33,794 nucleotides of DNA from Solirubrobacterales bacterium (lineage in GTDB: Bacteria > Actinomycetota > Thermoleophilia > Solirubrobacterales > 70-9), in NCBI GenBank assembly GCA_025964255.1, contig JAOPZF010000213.1:1-33794 (forward strand), given 5' to 3'. The translations under genes were made by a program, and so were the position numbers. The notes below the pieces were generated by a model that was given only the letters and a program-made list of their open reading frames with translations, had not been told where the DNA came from and searched no databases. This document shows, in pieces, positions 7,457-21,660 of the stretch; the stretch's first letter is position 1, and every line of letters starts with the position of its first letter.

Positions 7457-8743
7457 ATGCGGCGCTCCCTGGCGCTGCCCACGCTCGCCGCGCTCTTCGC
7501 CCTGCTCGTCGCCGGGTGCGGCGGCGGCTCGTCGCCCGGCAGTGGCTCCTCGACCGCGACCGGCTCCAAGTCCGGCGAATCGACGACCGACGCCGCCGCG
7601 CCCAAAACGATCCCCGTGACCCCGCTCGAACCCGGCTACGCCGACTGGCCCTTCTTCGGCCGCGTTCCCCAGCGCACGCACTACCTGCCCGCCAACCGAG
7701 GCATCGTCGATCGCCCGCTCGACCCGCCGCTGAAGCAGGCCTGGTCGATCAATACCCACGCGCTGATCGAGTTCCCGCCCGCGATCGGCGGCGGCGTCGC
7801 CTACGCGATCAACAAGTACGGCAACGGCAAAGCGATCCAGCTCGGCGATCGCAAGGTGATCGGCGAACTCTCGCTCGACCCGAAGAACAAGGGCCACCAG
7901 GCGATCGTCACCGGCCCCGCCTACTACCGTGGCCGCGTCTACGGCGCCTTCCTCGACGGCACCCTCGCCGCCGGCAACGGCAAGACCGGCAAGGTCGTCT
8001 GGAAGGACCACCTCCACGCCCACCTCGAATCCTCGCCGCTGCCCGTCGACGGCAACCTCTACCTCGGCACCGACACCGCCGAAGTCCTCGCGATCGACGC
8101 CGGCGACGGCCACTCGGTCTGGAAGTTCAAGGCGCCAGGGGCGATCAAAGCAAGCCCCTCCTACGACGCCGGCAACGTCTTCGTCGCCGACTACGAGAGC
8201 TCGATGTTCGCGCTCAACGCGAACACCGGCAAGCCGGTCTGGAAGACCAACACGAGCAAGGTCGCGCCCTACGGCTCCGGCGGCTTCTTCTCCTCGCCCG
8301 CGATCGCCTTCGGCAACGTCTACGCGGCCCGCGACGACGGCGTCGTCTACGCCTTCGACGAGGCGACCGGCAAGGTCCGCTGGAGCTTCCCGACCGGCGC
8401 CGCCGTCTACGGCTCGCCCGCGGTCGCCCAGGTTCCGGGGACGCCGCCGACCGTCTATATCGGCGCCGAAAACGGCACCTTCTATGCACTGAACGCGCGT
8501 ACCGGCAAGGTCGAGTGGACCTACGACGTCGGCGGCCCGGTGCCGGGGACGGCGACCGTCATCGGCCACACCGTCTACGTCTCCAGCTTCCAGACGAAGA
8601 AGACGATCGGCATCGACGTCCGCACCCACAAGCGGGACTTCAAGATCGACCAGGCGGGCTACACGCCGATGATCTCCGACGGCCGCCGCCTGATCCTGGT
8701 CGGTTACTACACCGTGATCGGGCTCGAACCGACCACGCCTTAG
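7457..8743 (+). CDS. Lipoprotein with PQQ-type beta-propeller repeats
   Basis: 428 residues from the ATG at 7457. MRRSLALPTLAALFALLVAG ends at Cys21, a canonical lipobox (LVAGC), so the protein is lipid-anchored outside the cytoplasmic membrane. A Gly/Ser/Thr linker follows. At least five propeller repeats of the form G-x-V-Y ... D-x-x-TGK-x-x-W are visible, at about residues 158-185, 198-225, 238-265, 285-312 and 331-357. They resemble the PQQ/BamB-like repeat family. No quinoprotein active-site set is visible, so a binding or scaffold role is as likely as dehydrogenase activity. A GTG at 7439 or ATG at 7400 could lengthen the N-terminus. The stop codon sits in the loop of a perfect hairpin. 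Confidence 0.82.
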   Translation: MRRSLALPTLAALFALLVAGCGGGSSPGSGSSTATGSKSGESTTDAAAPKTIPVTPLEPGYADWPFFGRVPQRTHYLPANRGIVDRPLDPPLKQAWSINTHALIEFPPAIGGGVAYAINKYGNGKAIQLGDRKVIGELSLDPKNKGHQAIVTGPAYYRGRVYGAFLDGTLAAGNGKTGKVVWKDHLHAHLESSPLPVDGNLYLGTDTAEVLAIDAGDGHSVWKFKAPGAIKASPSYDAGNVFVADYESSMFALNANTGKPVWKTNTSKVAPYGSGGFFSSPAIAFGNVYAARDDGVVYAFDEATGKVRWSFPTGAAVYGSPAVAQVPGTPPTVYIGAENGTFYALNARTGKVEWTYDVGGPVPGTATVIGHTVYVSSFQTKKTIGIDVRTHKRDFKIDQAGYTPMISDGRRLILVGYYTVIGLEPTTP

Positions 8744-8753
8744 GGCGTGGTCG
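8730..8753 (+). terminator. Perfect 10-bp hairpin with the stop codon in its loop
   Basis: CGACCACGCC at 8730-8739 pairs exactly with GGCGTGGTCG at 8744-8753. The four-base loop contains the PQQ gene's TAG (8741-8743). No T-run follows, so it is not a textbook intrinsic terminator, but its position suggests 3'-end formation or protection. Confidence 0.5.
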
Positions 8754-8809
8754 CGGACTAGCAGCGCCACCTGCACCCGGTTCTGGACCCCGACCTTTTC
8801 GAACCGTCT
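8747..8809 (-). pseudogene. Fragment of a LuxR-type HTH regulator (C-terminal end)
   Basis: In one minus-strand frame the segment reads RRFEKVGVQNRVQVALLVRD. This closely resembles the last two helices of LuxR/NarL-type DNA-binding domains, where the pattern is x-x-FEK-x-GV-x-NRVQ-x-x-x-L. The preceding part of the domain (LTPRE start, recognition helix) is absent in this frame. A different frame just upstream reads VRLTPR before a stop, which could be the remnant of the domain start joined by an internal deletion. The fragment then runs without a stop into the antisense of the PQQ gene. It is probably a decayed regulator gene. Chance similarity over about 20 residues cannot be excluded. Confidence 0.4.
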
Positions 8810-8890
8810 CGCCCTCATCGCGGGGTGAGGCGGACCCCGGGATCCGGTCCGACCACCGCTCGGTCCACCGGTAGCGCTAGCTTTGGAGCC

Positions 8891-9547
8891 ATGGGTCTAC
8901 TGCGCCGTCACCTCACTTACGCCAACGTCGCCGCATCGCTGGCGCTCTTCCTCGCCCTCGGCGGTGCCGCCTACGCGGCGACGCAGCTGCCGAAGAACTC
9001 GGTCGGCACGAATCAGATCCGTAAGGAAGCGGTCACGGCGGGCAAAATCGCCAAGAAGACGCGCCAGCAGTTGCAGGGACAGCGCGGCCCGGCCGGCCAG
9101 CAGGGCCCTCAGGGCAAGACCGGCAAGACGGGGGCGAAGGGTGCGACCGGCGCCCGCGGCGCCCAGGGCAACACGGGCGCGCCGGGTGCCGACGGCACCG
9201 GGCCGGCCCTTGAAGTCGTCACCAGCCTGAAACCGATCGAAGCCGGCGGCATCACCGTCGTCTCCCAGAACCTCGCGCCGGGTGCCTACGTGATCACCGC
9301 CGACGTCGTGGTCGAAACCACTTCCGTGACCACGACCGCGGTGACCTGCACCCTGAACGGCAGCAACAGCGAAGCGATCGGCAACGTCGTGGCGGGCTCC
9401 CCAGTGACGCTGACGCTCTCCGGCGTCCGTAGCTTCGCTGCCGCGAGCGCTGCGATTCTGTCTTGCGCCGCGCCCGCCGGGACGACCGCGAAGTACGCGA
9501 ATCTGATCGCCACGCAGGTCAAATCGGCCTCGCGCGCCGCAGGCTGA
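8891..9547 (+). CDS. Exported collagen-like protein
   Basis: 218 residues from the ATG at 8891. The N-terminus LTYANVAASLALFLALGG AAYA is a signal peptide or anchor. KNSVGTNQIRKEAV follows, a short block I have seen often near the N-terminus of exported Solirubrobacterales proteins. Residues 63 to about 104 are some 14 uninterrupted Gly-X-Y triplets (GPAGQQGPQGKTGKTGAKG and onward), the collagen triple-helix pattern. The C-terminal 110 residues are a beta-rich domain with two cysteines, likely the trimer-forming or head domain. The product probably forms a rod on the cell surface. GGAG at 8885-8888 is only 2 nt from the ATG, so translation signals are weak. A GCCGC/GCGGC hairpin at 9553-9565 follows the stop. 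Confidence 0.75.
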   Translation: MGLLRRHLTYANVAASLALFLALGGAAYAATQLPKNSVGTNQIRKEAVTAGKIAKKTRQQLQGQRGPAGQQGPQGKTGKTGAKGATGARGAQGNTGAPGADGTGPALEVVTSLKPIEAGGITVVSQNLAPGAYVITADVVVETTSVTTTAVTCTLNGSNSEAIGNVVAGSPVTLTLSGVRSFAAASAAILSCAAPAGTTAKYANLIATQVKSASRAAG

Positions 9548-9552
9548 GGACC

Positions 9553-9565
9553 GCCGCTCAGCGGC
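9553..9565 (+). terminator. Short GC hairpin after the collagen-like gene
   Basis: GCCGC, loop TCA, GCGGC begins six bases after the stop. It has no T-run. It may end the upstream transcript before the rpmG promoter region. Confidence 0.3.
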
Positions 9566-9591
9566 TCTCCACCTAAGCACCCCGCACTCGC

Positions 9592-9656
9592 TATCCTACG
9601 TTCAGCCTCGCGCTTCGGCCCGGGGTTTTCCTTTGTAACGAGTGCCTTCGGGGCAC
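9592..9656 (+). promoter_or_regulatory. Leader and probable promoter of the rpmG-secE-nusG cluster
   Basis: TATCCT at 9592-9597 is a plausible -10 with no recognisable -35. A hairpin GTGCC, loop TTCGG, GGCAC at 9642-9656 lies 20 nt before the rpmG start and ends near its ribosome-binding site GAGGGG at 9666-9671. The 128-bp spacer 9548-9675 contains no tRNA, unlike the tRNA-Trp seen beside secE in some bacteria. Confidence 0.35.
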
Positions 9657-9675
9657 AGAATTGTTGAGGGGACAG

Positions 9676-9840
9676 ATGGCTCGCGGAGATGTCCGCATCG
9701 CGGTGACGATGGCTTGCGAAGACTGCAAGCGTCGCAATTATCAGACCAACAAGTCGCGGCGTAATTCGCCCGACCGTGTCGAGCTGCGCAAGTTCTGTCG
9801 CTGGTGCGGGAAACACACCCCGCACAAAGAGACCCGGTAG
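9676..9840 (+). CDS. rpmG: 50S ribosomal protein L33
   Basis: 54 residues, [18 protein letters not shown] and onward, ending KHTPHKETR. Two CxxC pairs (Cys14/Cys17 and Cys41/Cys44) form the zinc-ribbon type of L33, so this paralogue needs zinc. The signature [10 protein letters not shown] and the C-terminal HKETR match the family, whose members are about 49-55 residues long. L33 sits on the large subunit near the E site. The start ATG at 9676 follows GAGGGG by 4 nt. secE starts six bases after the stop, the classic rpmG-secE-nusG order. The gene is short and easily missed by length cut-offs. Confidence 0.93.
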   Translation: MARGDVRIAVTMACEDCKRRNYQTNKSRRNSPDRVELRKFCRWCGKHTPHKETR

Positions 9841-9846
9841 AGGTCC

Positions 9847-10386
9847 ATGGCGAAAACCCGCGCACAGCGCAAGGCGGAACGCCGCGCTCGCGAAGCTGAG
9901 GAGCAGAAACGCTCCGGCTCCGAGCGCCGCGCTGAGTCGCGGGCGCAGCACGACACCCAGATCGGAGTCTCCGGCGACGTCGCCGAGATCGAAGCCGTAG
10001 AGGCCGGGATCGCGGCAGGTGCCGAGGAGGCCGACCTGGAGACGCCCGACGCTCCGCAAGAGACCTCACGGTCGATGCGGCGCGCCGAAGCGAAAGCCGC
10101 CAAGGAGGCGGAGCGCAAAGAACGCGACGACCAGAAGCGTCGCGAGCGCGACCAACTTGCCAGACAGCAGAAAAAAGCCACGACCGAACGACAGAGCGGC
10201 CCTCGCGGCGGCGTCATCGGCTTCCTGCTTTCCTGCTGGGCCGAGCTGAAGAAAGTCCAGTGGCCCGATCGCGAGACCCTGGTCCAGGCGACTGCCGTGA
10301 CGATCATCTTCGTCGCTGTCGCCGCGGCCTATCTCGGCGCCCTGGACGCGCTCTTCAACTGGCTCATCAAGGAAGTCATCCTCTAA
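9847..10386 (+). CDS. secE: Preprotein translocase subunit SecE with long charged N-terminal extension
   Basis: 179 residues, against about 60-130 for most SecE proteins. The conserved core is the last 59 residues: GFLLSCWAELKKVQWPDRET (the amphipathic helix with the invariant KKV-x-WP), then one membrane helix (about 149-171). SecE clamps SecY in the plasma-membrane translocon. The first 120 residues are highly charged (Arg/Glu/Ala/Lys), predicted coiled-coil or disordered, with EAKAAKEAERKERDDQKRRE as an example, and have no recognisable domain. It lies between rpmG and nusG, with 26 nt to nusG. The start ATG at 9847 is preceded by AGAGG. The core identification is firm and the role of the extension is unknown. 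Confidence 0.93.
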   Translation: MAKTRAQRKAERRAREAEEQKRSGSERRAESRAQHDTQIGVSGDVAEIEAVEAGIAAGAEEADLETPDAPQETSRSMRRAEAKAAKEAERKERDDQKRRERDQLARQQKKATTERQSGPRGGVIGFLLSCWAELKKVQWPDRETLVQATAVTIIFVAVAAAYLGALDALFNWLIKEVIL

Positions 10387-10412
10387 CCAACGTAAGAAGG
10401 TCTTCTCAACTG

Positions 10413-10940
10413 ATGTTTCGCTGGTACGTGATCAACACCTATTCCGGGCACGAGAACAAGGTCAAGCACAACCTTGAGCACCGTGTGCAGACGATGAGCC
10501 AGAACCGCAACGTGCGGCAGGTCGTCGTCCCCACCGAGCAGGTCTCGGAGGTCAATAAAGACGGGCAGAAAGAAACGAAAGAGAAACGGACGATGCCCGG
10601 CTACGTCCTGGTCAACATGGAGATGACCGACGACGCCTGGAGCCTGGTGAAAAACACGCCCGGTGTTACCGGCTTCGTCGGCGCCGAGCGAAACAAACCG
10701 GTGCCGCTCTCCAAACCGGAGGTCGATCGCCTGCTCCACCGCGAGACCGCGGAGCGCCCGCGCACCCAGGCGCAGTTCGCGATCGGCGAATCCGTCAAAG
10801 TCATTTCCGGCCCGCTTTCCGACTTCTCCGGCGAGATCGCCGAGATCAACGAGGACGGCGCCAAACTCAAAGTTCTGGTCTCGATCTTCGGCCGGGAGAC
10901 CCCGGTCGAGGTCGGCTACGACCAGGTCAAGAAGATCTAA
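10413..10940 (+). CDS. nusG: Transcription termination/antitermination protein NusG
   Basis: 175 residues from ATG 10413, beginning MFRWYVINTYSGHENKVKHN, the NGN-domain start. NGN covers about residues 1-115 (with MPGYVLVNMEMTDDAW and TPGVTGFVG), and the KOW domain lies at about 122-155 (IGESVKVISGPLSDFSGEIA). NusG binds the RNA polymerase clamp, promotes processivity, and couples to Rho and ribosomal S10. AAGAAGG at 10394-10400 is a distant ribosome-binding site (12 nt). It lacks the long acidic N-terminal extension common in many actinobacterial NusG proteins, which here seems to be carried by SecE instead. The gene is followed after 33 nt by rplK. Confidence 0.97.
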   Translation: MFRWYVINTYSGHENKVKHNLEHRVQTMSQNRNVRQVVVPTEQVSEVNKDGQKETKEKRTMPGYVLVNMEMTDDAWSLVKNTPGVTGFVGAERNKPVPLSKPEVDRLLHRETAERPRTQAQFAIGESVKVISGPLSDFSGEIAEINEDGAKLKVLVSIFGRETPVEVGYDQVKKI

Positions 10941-10973
10941 GAATCCCGAACCCGCTACCCTCCCGGACCCCTC

Positions 10974-11396
10974 ATGGCCAAAAAAGTACTCACCGTCATC
11001 AAGCTGCAGATCCAGGCAGGCAACGCCAACCCGGCGCCGCCGGTCGGCCCCGCGCTGGGCCAGCACGGCGTCAACATCATGGATTTCTGCAAAGCCTTCA
11101 ACGCCCAGACGCAGGGTGAAGGCGGCACCATCATCCCGGTGGAAATCACGGTCTACGAGGACCGTTCCTTCACCTTCGTCACCAAGACGCCGCCCGCCGC
11201 CGTGCTGATCAAGGAGGCGATCCGGATCCCGAAGGGCTCCGGCGAGCCCCACGTCAAAAAAGTCGGCACGATCACGCCCGAGCAGATCCGCGCGATCGCC
11301 GAGCGCAAGATGCCCGACCTCAACGCCAACGACCTCGACGCCGCCTCGAAGATCATCGCCGGGACCGCCCGCTCGATGGGCGTCGACGTCAAATAG
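10974..11396 (+). CDS. rplK: 50S ribosomal protein L11
   Basis: 140 residues, the standard length. The N-terminal Pro-rich loop [20 protein letters not shown] and the C-terminal 23S-binding domain ([30 protein letters not shown]) are both intact. L11 binds the GTPase-associated centre of 23S rRNA and contacts EF-G and RelA-type enzymes. The Pro-rich helix is the thiostrepton-contact region and looks unmodified. The start ATG at 10974 has no obvious Shine-Dalgarno, so translation may be coupled to nusG. rplA follows after 10 nt. Confidence 0.98.
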   Translation: MAKKVLTVIKLQIQAGNANPAPPVGPALGQHGVNIMDFCKAFNAQTQGEGGTIIPVEITVYEDRSFTFVTKTPPAAVLIKEAIRIPKGSGEPHVKKVGTITPEQIRAIAERKMPDLNANDLDAASKIIAGTARSMGVDVK

Positions 11397-11406
11397 GAGA
11401 CCTTCG

Positions 11407-12150
11407 ATGGCCCACGGAAAACGCTTCCGCATGCAGCACCAGAAGGTCCAGCGCGACCATCTCTACCCGCCGGTCGAGGCGATCGGGCTGATCAAGCAGA
11501 CCGCCAGCGCCAACTTCGACGAGACGGTCGAGCTGCACGTGCTGCTCGGCGTCAACGTCCGTCACGCCGACGAACAGCTGCGCGGCACGCTCGCCCTCCC
11601 GCACGGGCTGGGCAAAGAAGTGACGATCGCGGTCTTCGCCCAGGGCGCCAAGGCGCGCGACGCCGAAGCCGCCGGAGCCGACTTCGTCGGTGGCCAGGAC
11701 CTGGCCGAGAAAATCCAGGGCGGCTTCACCGACTTCGACGTGGCCCTCGCCACCCCGGACATGATGCCGGTGGTCGGGCAGCTCGGCCGCATCCTCGGTC
11801 CGCAGGGCAAGATGCCGAACCCGCGGGTCGGCACCGTCACCGAAGACATCGAGAAAGCCGTCACTGAGTCGAAGTCGGGCAAAGTCGAATACCGCACCGA
11901 CCGCCAGGCGATCGTCCACATGGCGATCGGCAAGGCGAGCTTCCCCGACGACCAACTGCTCGACAACTACCAGGCCGTGATCGACGAGATCGTCCGCGCC
12001 AAACCGTCGGCGAGCAAAGGCAAATACATCCGCTCGGCGACCCTGGCGACGACGATGGGTCCCGGGGTCCGCGTCGACAGCGCCGTCAAAGCTGCAGACC
12101 GCGAGCTGGTCGGCGCCACCGCAGGCGCCGAGTCCGACTCGGCCGAGTAA
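11407..12150 (+). CDS. rplA: 50S ribosomal protein L1
   Basis: 247 residues, slightly longer than the usual 230-235 because of a short acidic C-terminal tail (AGAESDSAE). Family blocks are visible: FDETVELHVLLGVNVRHADE, LPHGLGKEVTIAVFAQG, and MMPVVGQLGRILGPQGKMPN near the centre of domain II, then GKVEYRTDR. L1 forms the mobile L1 stalk at the E site and represses its own operon in several bacteria. The ribosome-binding site AGGAGA at 11395-11400 overlaps the rplK stop, consistent with rplK-rplA coupling. Confidence 0.98.
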   Translation: MAHGKRFRMQHQKVQRDHLYPPVEAIGLIKQTASANFDETVELHVLLGVNVRHADEQLRGTLALPHGLGKEVTIAVFAQGAKARDAEAAGADFVGGQDLAEKIQGGFTDFDVALATPDMMPVVGQLGRILGPQGKMPNPRVGTVTEDIEKAVTESKSGKVEYRTDRQAIVHMAIGKASFPDDQLLDNYQAVIDEIVRAKPSASKGKYIRSATLATTMGPGVRVDSAVKAADRELVGATAGAESDSAE

Positions 12151-12172
12151 CCCCGACCGCATAGGGACGGCG

Positions 12173-12210
12173 TCGAACGCAAATAGGGCGTTTGCTCTAT
12201 ATTGCTCGGC
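12173..12210 (+). promoter_or_regulatory. Promoter of rplJ-rplL with TTGCTCTATATTGC box
   Basis: A strong -10 TATATT at 12198-12203 lies within a 14-base box (12192-12205) that recurs exactly before rpsL on the other strand. The -35 is weak (TCGAAC at 12173-12178, 19 bp away). A start at about 12210 would place the first transcribed base at the foot of the L10-type leader, which supports the call. Confidence 0.6.
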
Positions 12211-12266
12211 GCCCACCTAAGACCACCGGCGCGGCGATAGCCCTTAAGCCCGGTGCAGGAGAGACG
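12210..12266 (+). ncRNA. L10-type ribosomal protein leader (autoregulatory RNA)
   Basis: The leader between the promoter and rplJ shows the layout of the known L10 leader. CCTAAGAC at 12216-12223 comes first, then the stem CACCGG (12224-12229) with CCGGTG (12250-12255). This encloses a small hairpin GGC-GATA-GCC (12233-12242) and a CTTAAG strand, and ends with AGGAGAG, the rplJ ribosome-binding site. In other bacteria the L10-L12 complex binds such a kink-turned leader and represses its own synthesis. I matched it by eye to the remembered pattern, without a covariance model. Confidence 0.6.
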
Positions 12267-12998
12267 ATGAATCGCGAGGAAAAGTCAGCAACCATCCAGG
12301 AGATCGCCGCCCAGATCGAGGGCGCGGAAGCGATCTTCGCCGTCGACTACCGCGGGATCAGCGTTCCGCAGGCCGCCGAGCTCCGCACCAAACTGCGTGA
12401 GGCGGATTCCAGCTTCCGGGTCGTCAAGAACCGGCTCACCAAATTGGCCGCGACGCAGGTGGGGGAGGATCGCCTCGCCGATCTCCTCGTCGGCCCGACC
12501 GCGCTGACCTTCGTCCGTGGCGACACCGCTGCCGCCGCGAAAGCGATCACCACCTTCAACAAACAGCACAACGTCCTGACCTTCAAGGGCGGCCTGATGG
12601 GCGAAGTCATCCTCGACGAGGCGGGCTTCACCGCGATCGCCAAACTGCCCTCGCGCGAAGTCCTGATCGGCCAGTTCGCCGGCCTCGTCGCCAGCCCGAT
12701 CACCGGCATCGTCCGCGGCCTCAACGCGCTGATCCAAGGACTCGCCACGCAGCTCGGCCAGATCGCCGACAAAGGTCTCGTGACCGGCGAGGCTCCGGCC
12801 GCCGCGCCCGAGGCTCCCGCCGAGGAGCCCGCGCCTGCCGCCGAGGCAGAGGCCCCGGCCGATGACGCTCCGGCCGCCGAGGAGACTTCGACCGAGGAGC
12901 CGGCCACCGAGGCCGAGGCTCCCGCCGAGGACGCGCCCGCCGCCGAGGGCGCCACTGATTCAGACACTTCCGAAGACTCAAACAACCAAGAGGGGTAA
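12267..12998 (+). CDS. rplJ: 50S ribosomal protein L10 with acidic Ala/Pro/Glu tail
   Basis: 243 residues from ATG 12267, with AGGAGAG at 12257-12263. Residues 1 to about 173 are a normal L10: [32 protein letters not shown], and the C-terminal helix [18 protein letters not shown] that carries L12 dimers. The last 70 residues are an Ala/Pro/Glu/Asp repeat ([20 protein letters not shown] type), not found in most L10 proteins, which end near 165-180. The tail probably stays flexible beside the L12 stalk. An upstream ATG at 12192 would translate the leader and is rejected. rplL follows by 8 nt. Confidence 0.96.
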   Translation: MNREEKSATIQEIAAQIEGAEAIFAVDYRGISVPQAAELRTKLREADSSFRVVKNRLTKLAATQVGEDRLADLLVGPTALTFVRGDTAAAAKAITTFNKQHNVLTFKGGLMGEVILDEAGFTAIAKLPSREVLIGQFAGLVASPITGIVRGLNALIQGLATQLGQIADKGLVTGEAPAAAPEAPAEEPAPAAEAEAPADDAPAAEETSTEEPATEAEAPAEDAPAAEGATDSDTSEDSNNQEG

Positions 12999-13006
12999 GA
13001 CCAAAG

Positions 13007-13393
13007 ATGGCAACTTCAACTGCTGACTGGATCGAGGAGCTGAAAGGCATCTCGGTTCTCGAGCTTTCCGAGCGGATCAAAGCCCTCGAGGAGGAGTTCG
13101 GCGTCTCCGCGACCGCCGTCGCAGCCGCCGCACCGGCCGCTGCCGCCGGGGGTGGCGACGACGACGGGGCCGCGGAAGAGTCCTCGACCGTCGACGTCGT
13201 GATCACCGAAGTCGGTGGCCAGAAAGTCCCGGTCATCAAAGTCGTCCGCAACGCGACCGGTCTGGGCCTGAAAGAGGCGAAGGCCGTCGTCGACGCCTCG
13301 CCGGGTCCGGTCAAAGAGGGCCTTGAGCGCGCCGAGGCCGAAAAACTGAAAGCGGAACTCGAGGAGGCCGGCGCGACCGTCGAGCTGAAATAG
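13007..13393 (+). CDS. rplL: 50S ribosomal protein L7/L12
   Basis: 128 residues, normal length. It has an N-terminal dimerisation and L10-binding part ([20 protein letters not shown]), an Ala/Gly/Asp-rich hinge (about residues 37-60), and the globular C-terminal domain with [20 protein letters not shown] and [11 protein letters not shown], the factor-binding face that recruits EF-G and EF-Tu. GAGGGG at 12990-12995 supports ATG 13007. It is co-transcribed with rplJ. Several hairpins follow before rpoB, so part of the transcription probably stops here. Confidence 0.98.
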   Translation: MATSTADWIEELKGISVLELSERIKALEEEFGVSATAVAAAAPAAAAGGGDDDGAAEESSTVDVVITEVGGQKVPVIKVVRNATGLGLKEAKAVVDASPGPVKEGLERAEAEKLKAELEEAGATVELK

Positions 13394-13410
13394 CTGACGT
13401 TTCGTGGCCC

Positions 13411-13428
13411 GCGACTGAGGTCAGTCGC
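13411..13428 (+). promoter_or_regulatory. First hairpin of the rplL-rpoB spacer
   Basis: GCGACTGA at 13411-13418 is the exact inverse of TCAGTCGC at 13421-13428, with two bases between. It lies 18 nt after the rplL stop and has no T-run. By analogy with the RNase III site between rplL and rpoB in E. coli it could be a processing site, but this is inference. Confidence 0.4.
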
Positions 13429-13439
13429 AGAGCCAAATC

Positions 13440-13486
13440 CGCGACCGGGGAAAGCACCATGCTATTTTCCCCGGTCGCGCGCTTTT
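13440..13486 (+). terminator. Strong hairpin attenuator between rplL and rpoB
   Basis: A perfect 14-bp stem: 13440-13453 (core GCGACCGGGGAAA) pairs with 13466-13479 (core TTTCCCCGGTCGC) around a 12-base loop. TTTT at 13483-13486 follows after three bases. It is the best intrinsic terminator-like element in the window and sits inside the rplJL-rpoBC unit. It fits partial termination that keeps L12 in excess over RNA polymerase. Confidence 0.65.
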
Positions 13487-13498
13487 CTGAGTTCGCCT

Positions 13499-13519
13499 GC
13501 CCGCCGCACGGGCCTTTTT
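13499..13519 (+). terminator. Second terminator-like hairpin before rpoB with T5 run
   Basis: GCCCG (13499-13503), loop CCGCA, CGGGC (13509-13513), then C and TTTTT (13515-13519). The stem is short but pure GC. It is 20 nt downstream of the previous hairpin and 22 nt before the rpoB ribosome-binding site. A similar module precedes fusA. Confidence 0.55.
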
Positions 13520-13553
13520 CACCATCCCTCTGACCGCCCGAGGAGTCGCCGAC

Positions 13554-21208
<7,655 letters not shown>

Positions 21209-21230
21209 GCGACGTCGACAAGCCGTAACG

Positions 21231-21258
21231 CGAAGGGCCGCCACCAGGCGGCCCTTCG
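21231..21258 (+). terminator. Transcription terminator of rplJL-rpoBC
   Basis: CGAAGGGCCGCC at 21231-21242 pairs perfectly with GGCGGCCCTTCG at 21247-21258 across the loop ACCA. It lies 22 nt after the rpoC stop. Only short T-rich sequence follows (TCGTTG), as is common in high-GC actinobacteria. Confidence 0.75.
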
Positions 21259-21282
21259 TCGTTGACGGCGCGGCGTTCCGAG

Positions 21283-21350
21283 GGCGGCGTAAGGGCGAGC
21301 CTTCCCTCACAACAGCGGGGAGGTTCGTCCAGGCTCGCCCTTACGCCGCC
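21283..21350. repeat. Perfect 20-bp inverted repeat with 28-base loop
   Basis: The arms at 21283-21302 and 21331-21350 are exact inverse complements (left arm begins GGCGGCGTAAGG, right arm ends CCTTACGCCGCC). No T-run flanks it on either side. It lies 24 nt beyond the rpoC terminator and is longer than needed for termination. It could be a structured RNA, a bidirectional stop, or a degenerate palindromic element with copies elsewhere in the genome. Confidence 0.7.
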
Positions 21351-21394
21351 ACACCGGTCGCGGCTTCGTGCGCGTCCCGCGTGGAAGGAGCGCG

Positions 21395-21461
21395 TGGTTC
21401 GTCACGAAGGACGAAGGCCAGCGATCCGTCACGAAGACCCATGGAACGTCACGGTTCCGCC
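21395..21461. repeat. Three CGTCACG repeats with small palindromes
   Basis: CGTCACG recurs at 21400, 21427 and 21447. The first copy is inside TTCGTCACGAA (11-bp palindrome, 21398-21408), the second in CCGTCACGAAGAC, and the third in GGAACGTCACGGTTCC (GGAAC and GTTCC pair). Spacings are 27 and 20 bp. This may be a protein-binding array in the spacer upstream of the monooxygenase gene. Confidence 0.4.
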
Positions 21462-21475
21462 CGCCCGCCCTCCGA

Positions 21476-21522
21476 ATGAGTTCGCACTTTTCCGCGCTTA
21501 CCGCGGGTTTCTGCGAACTCAT
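21476..21522. repeat. Nested palindrome (11-bp outer, 5-bp inner stem)
   Basis: ATGAGTTCGCA at 21476-21486 is exactly inverted as TGCGAACTCAT at 21512-21522. Inside lies a second stem, CCGCG (21492-21496) with CGCGG (21502-21506), loop CTTAC. The two-level fold would be a stable RNA hairpin with an internal loop. Nothing else in 21209-21660 looks like a gene. A frame of about 100 codons there is crossed by all these palindromes and lacks a ribosome-binding site. Confidence 0.55.
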
Positions 21523-21660
21523 CGAGGGTGGCGCTCTGGCGCGCCGTCAATACCGCCGGAACGGTGATGGAAGCGTGGACTTCGTTCCGCACTTGTGACA
21601 CTCCTGGCGAAACCGCCCAGGTCTTGGCCGGCCGGCCAAGGGTCGGGTAGGTTGTCGGGG

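Noticed and set aside
9548-9675. Possible tRNA before rpmG-secE.
   Set aside because: There is no cloverleaf: the only hairpins are GCCGC/GCGGC and GTGCC/GGCAC, with no T-arm GTTCRA or acceptor pairing.
21262-21598. Short frames of 76-101 codons in the rpoC-monooxygenase spacer.
   Set aside because: They lack ribosome-binding sites, cross every palindrome in the region, and have no protein-like pattern.
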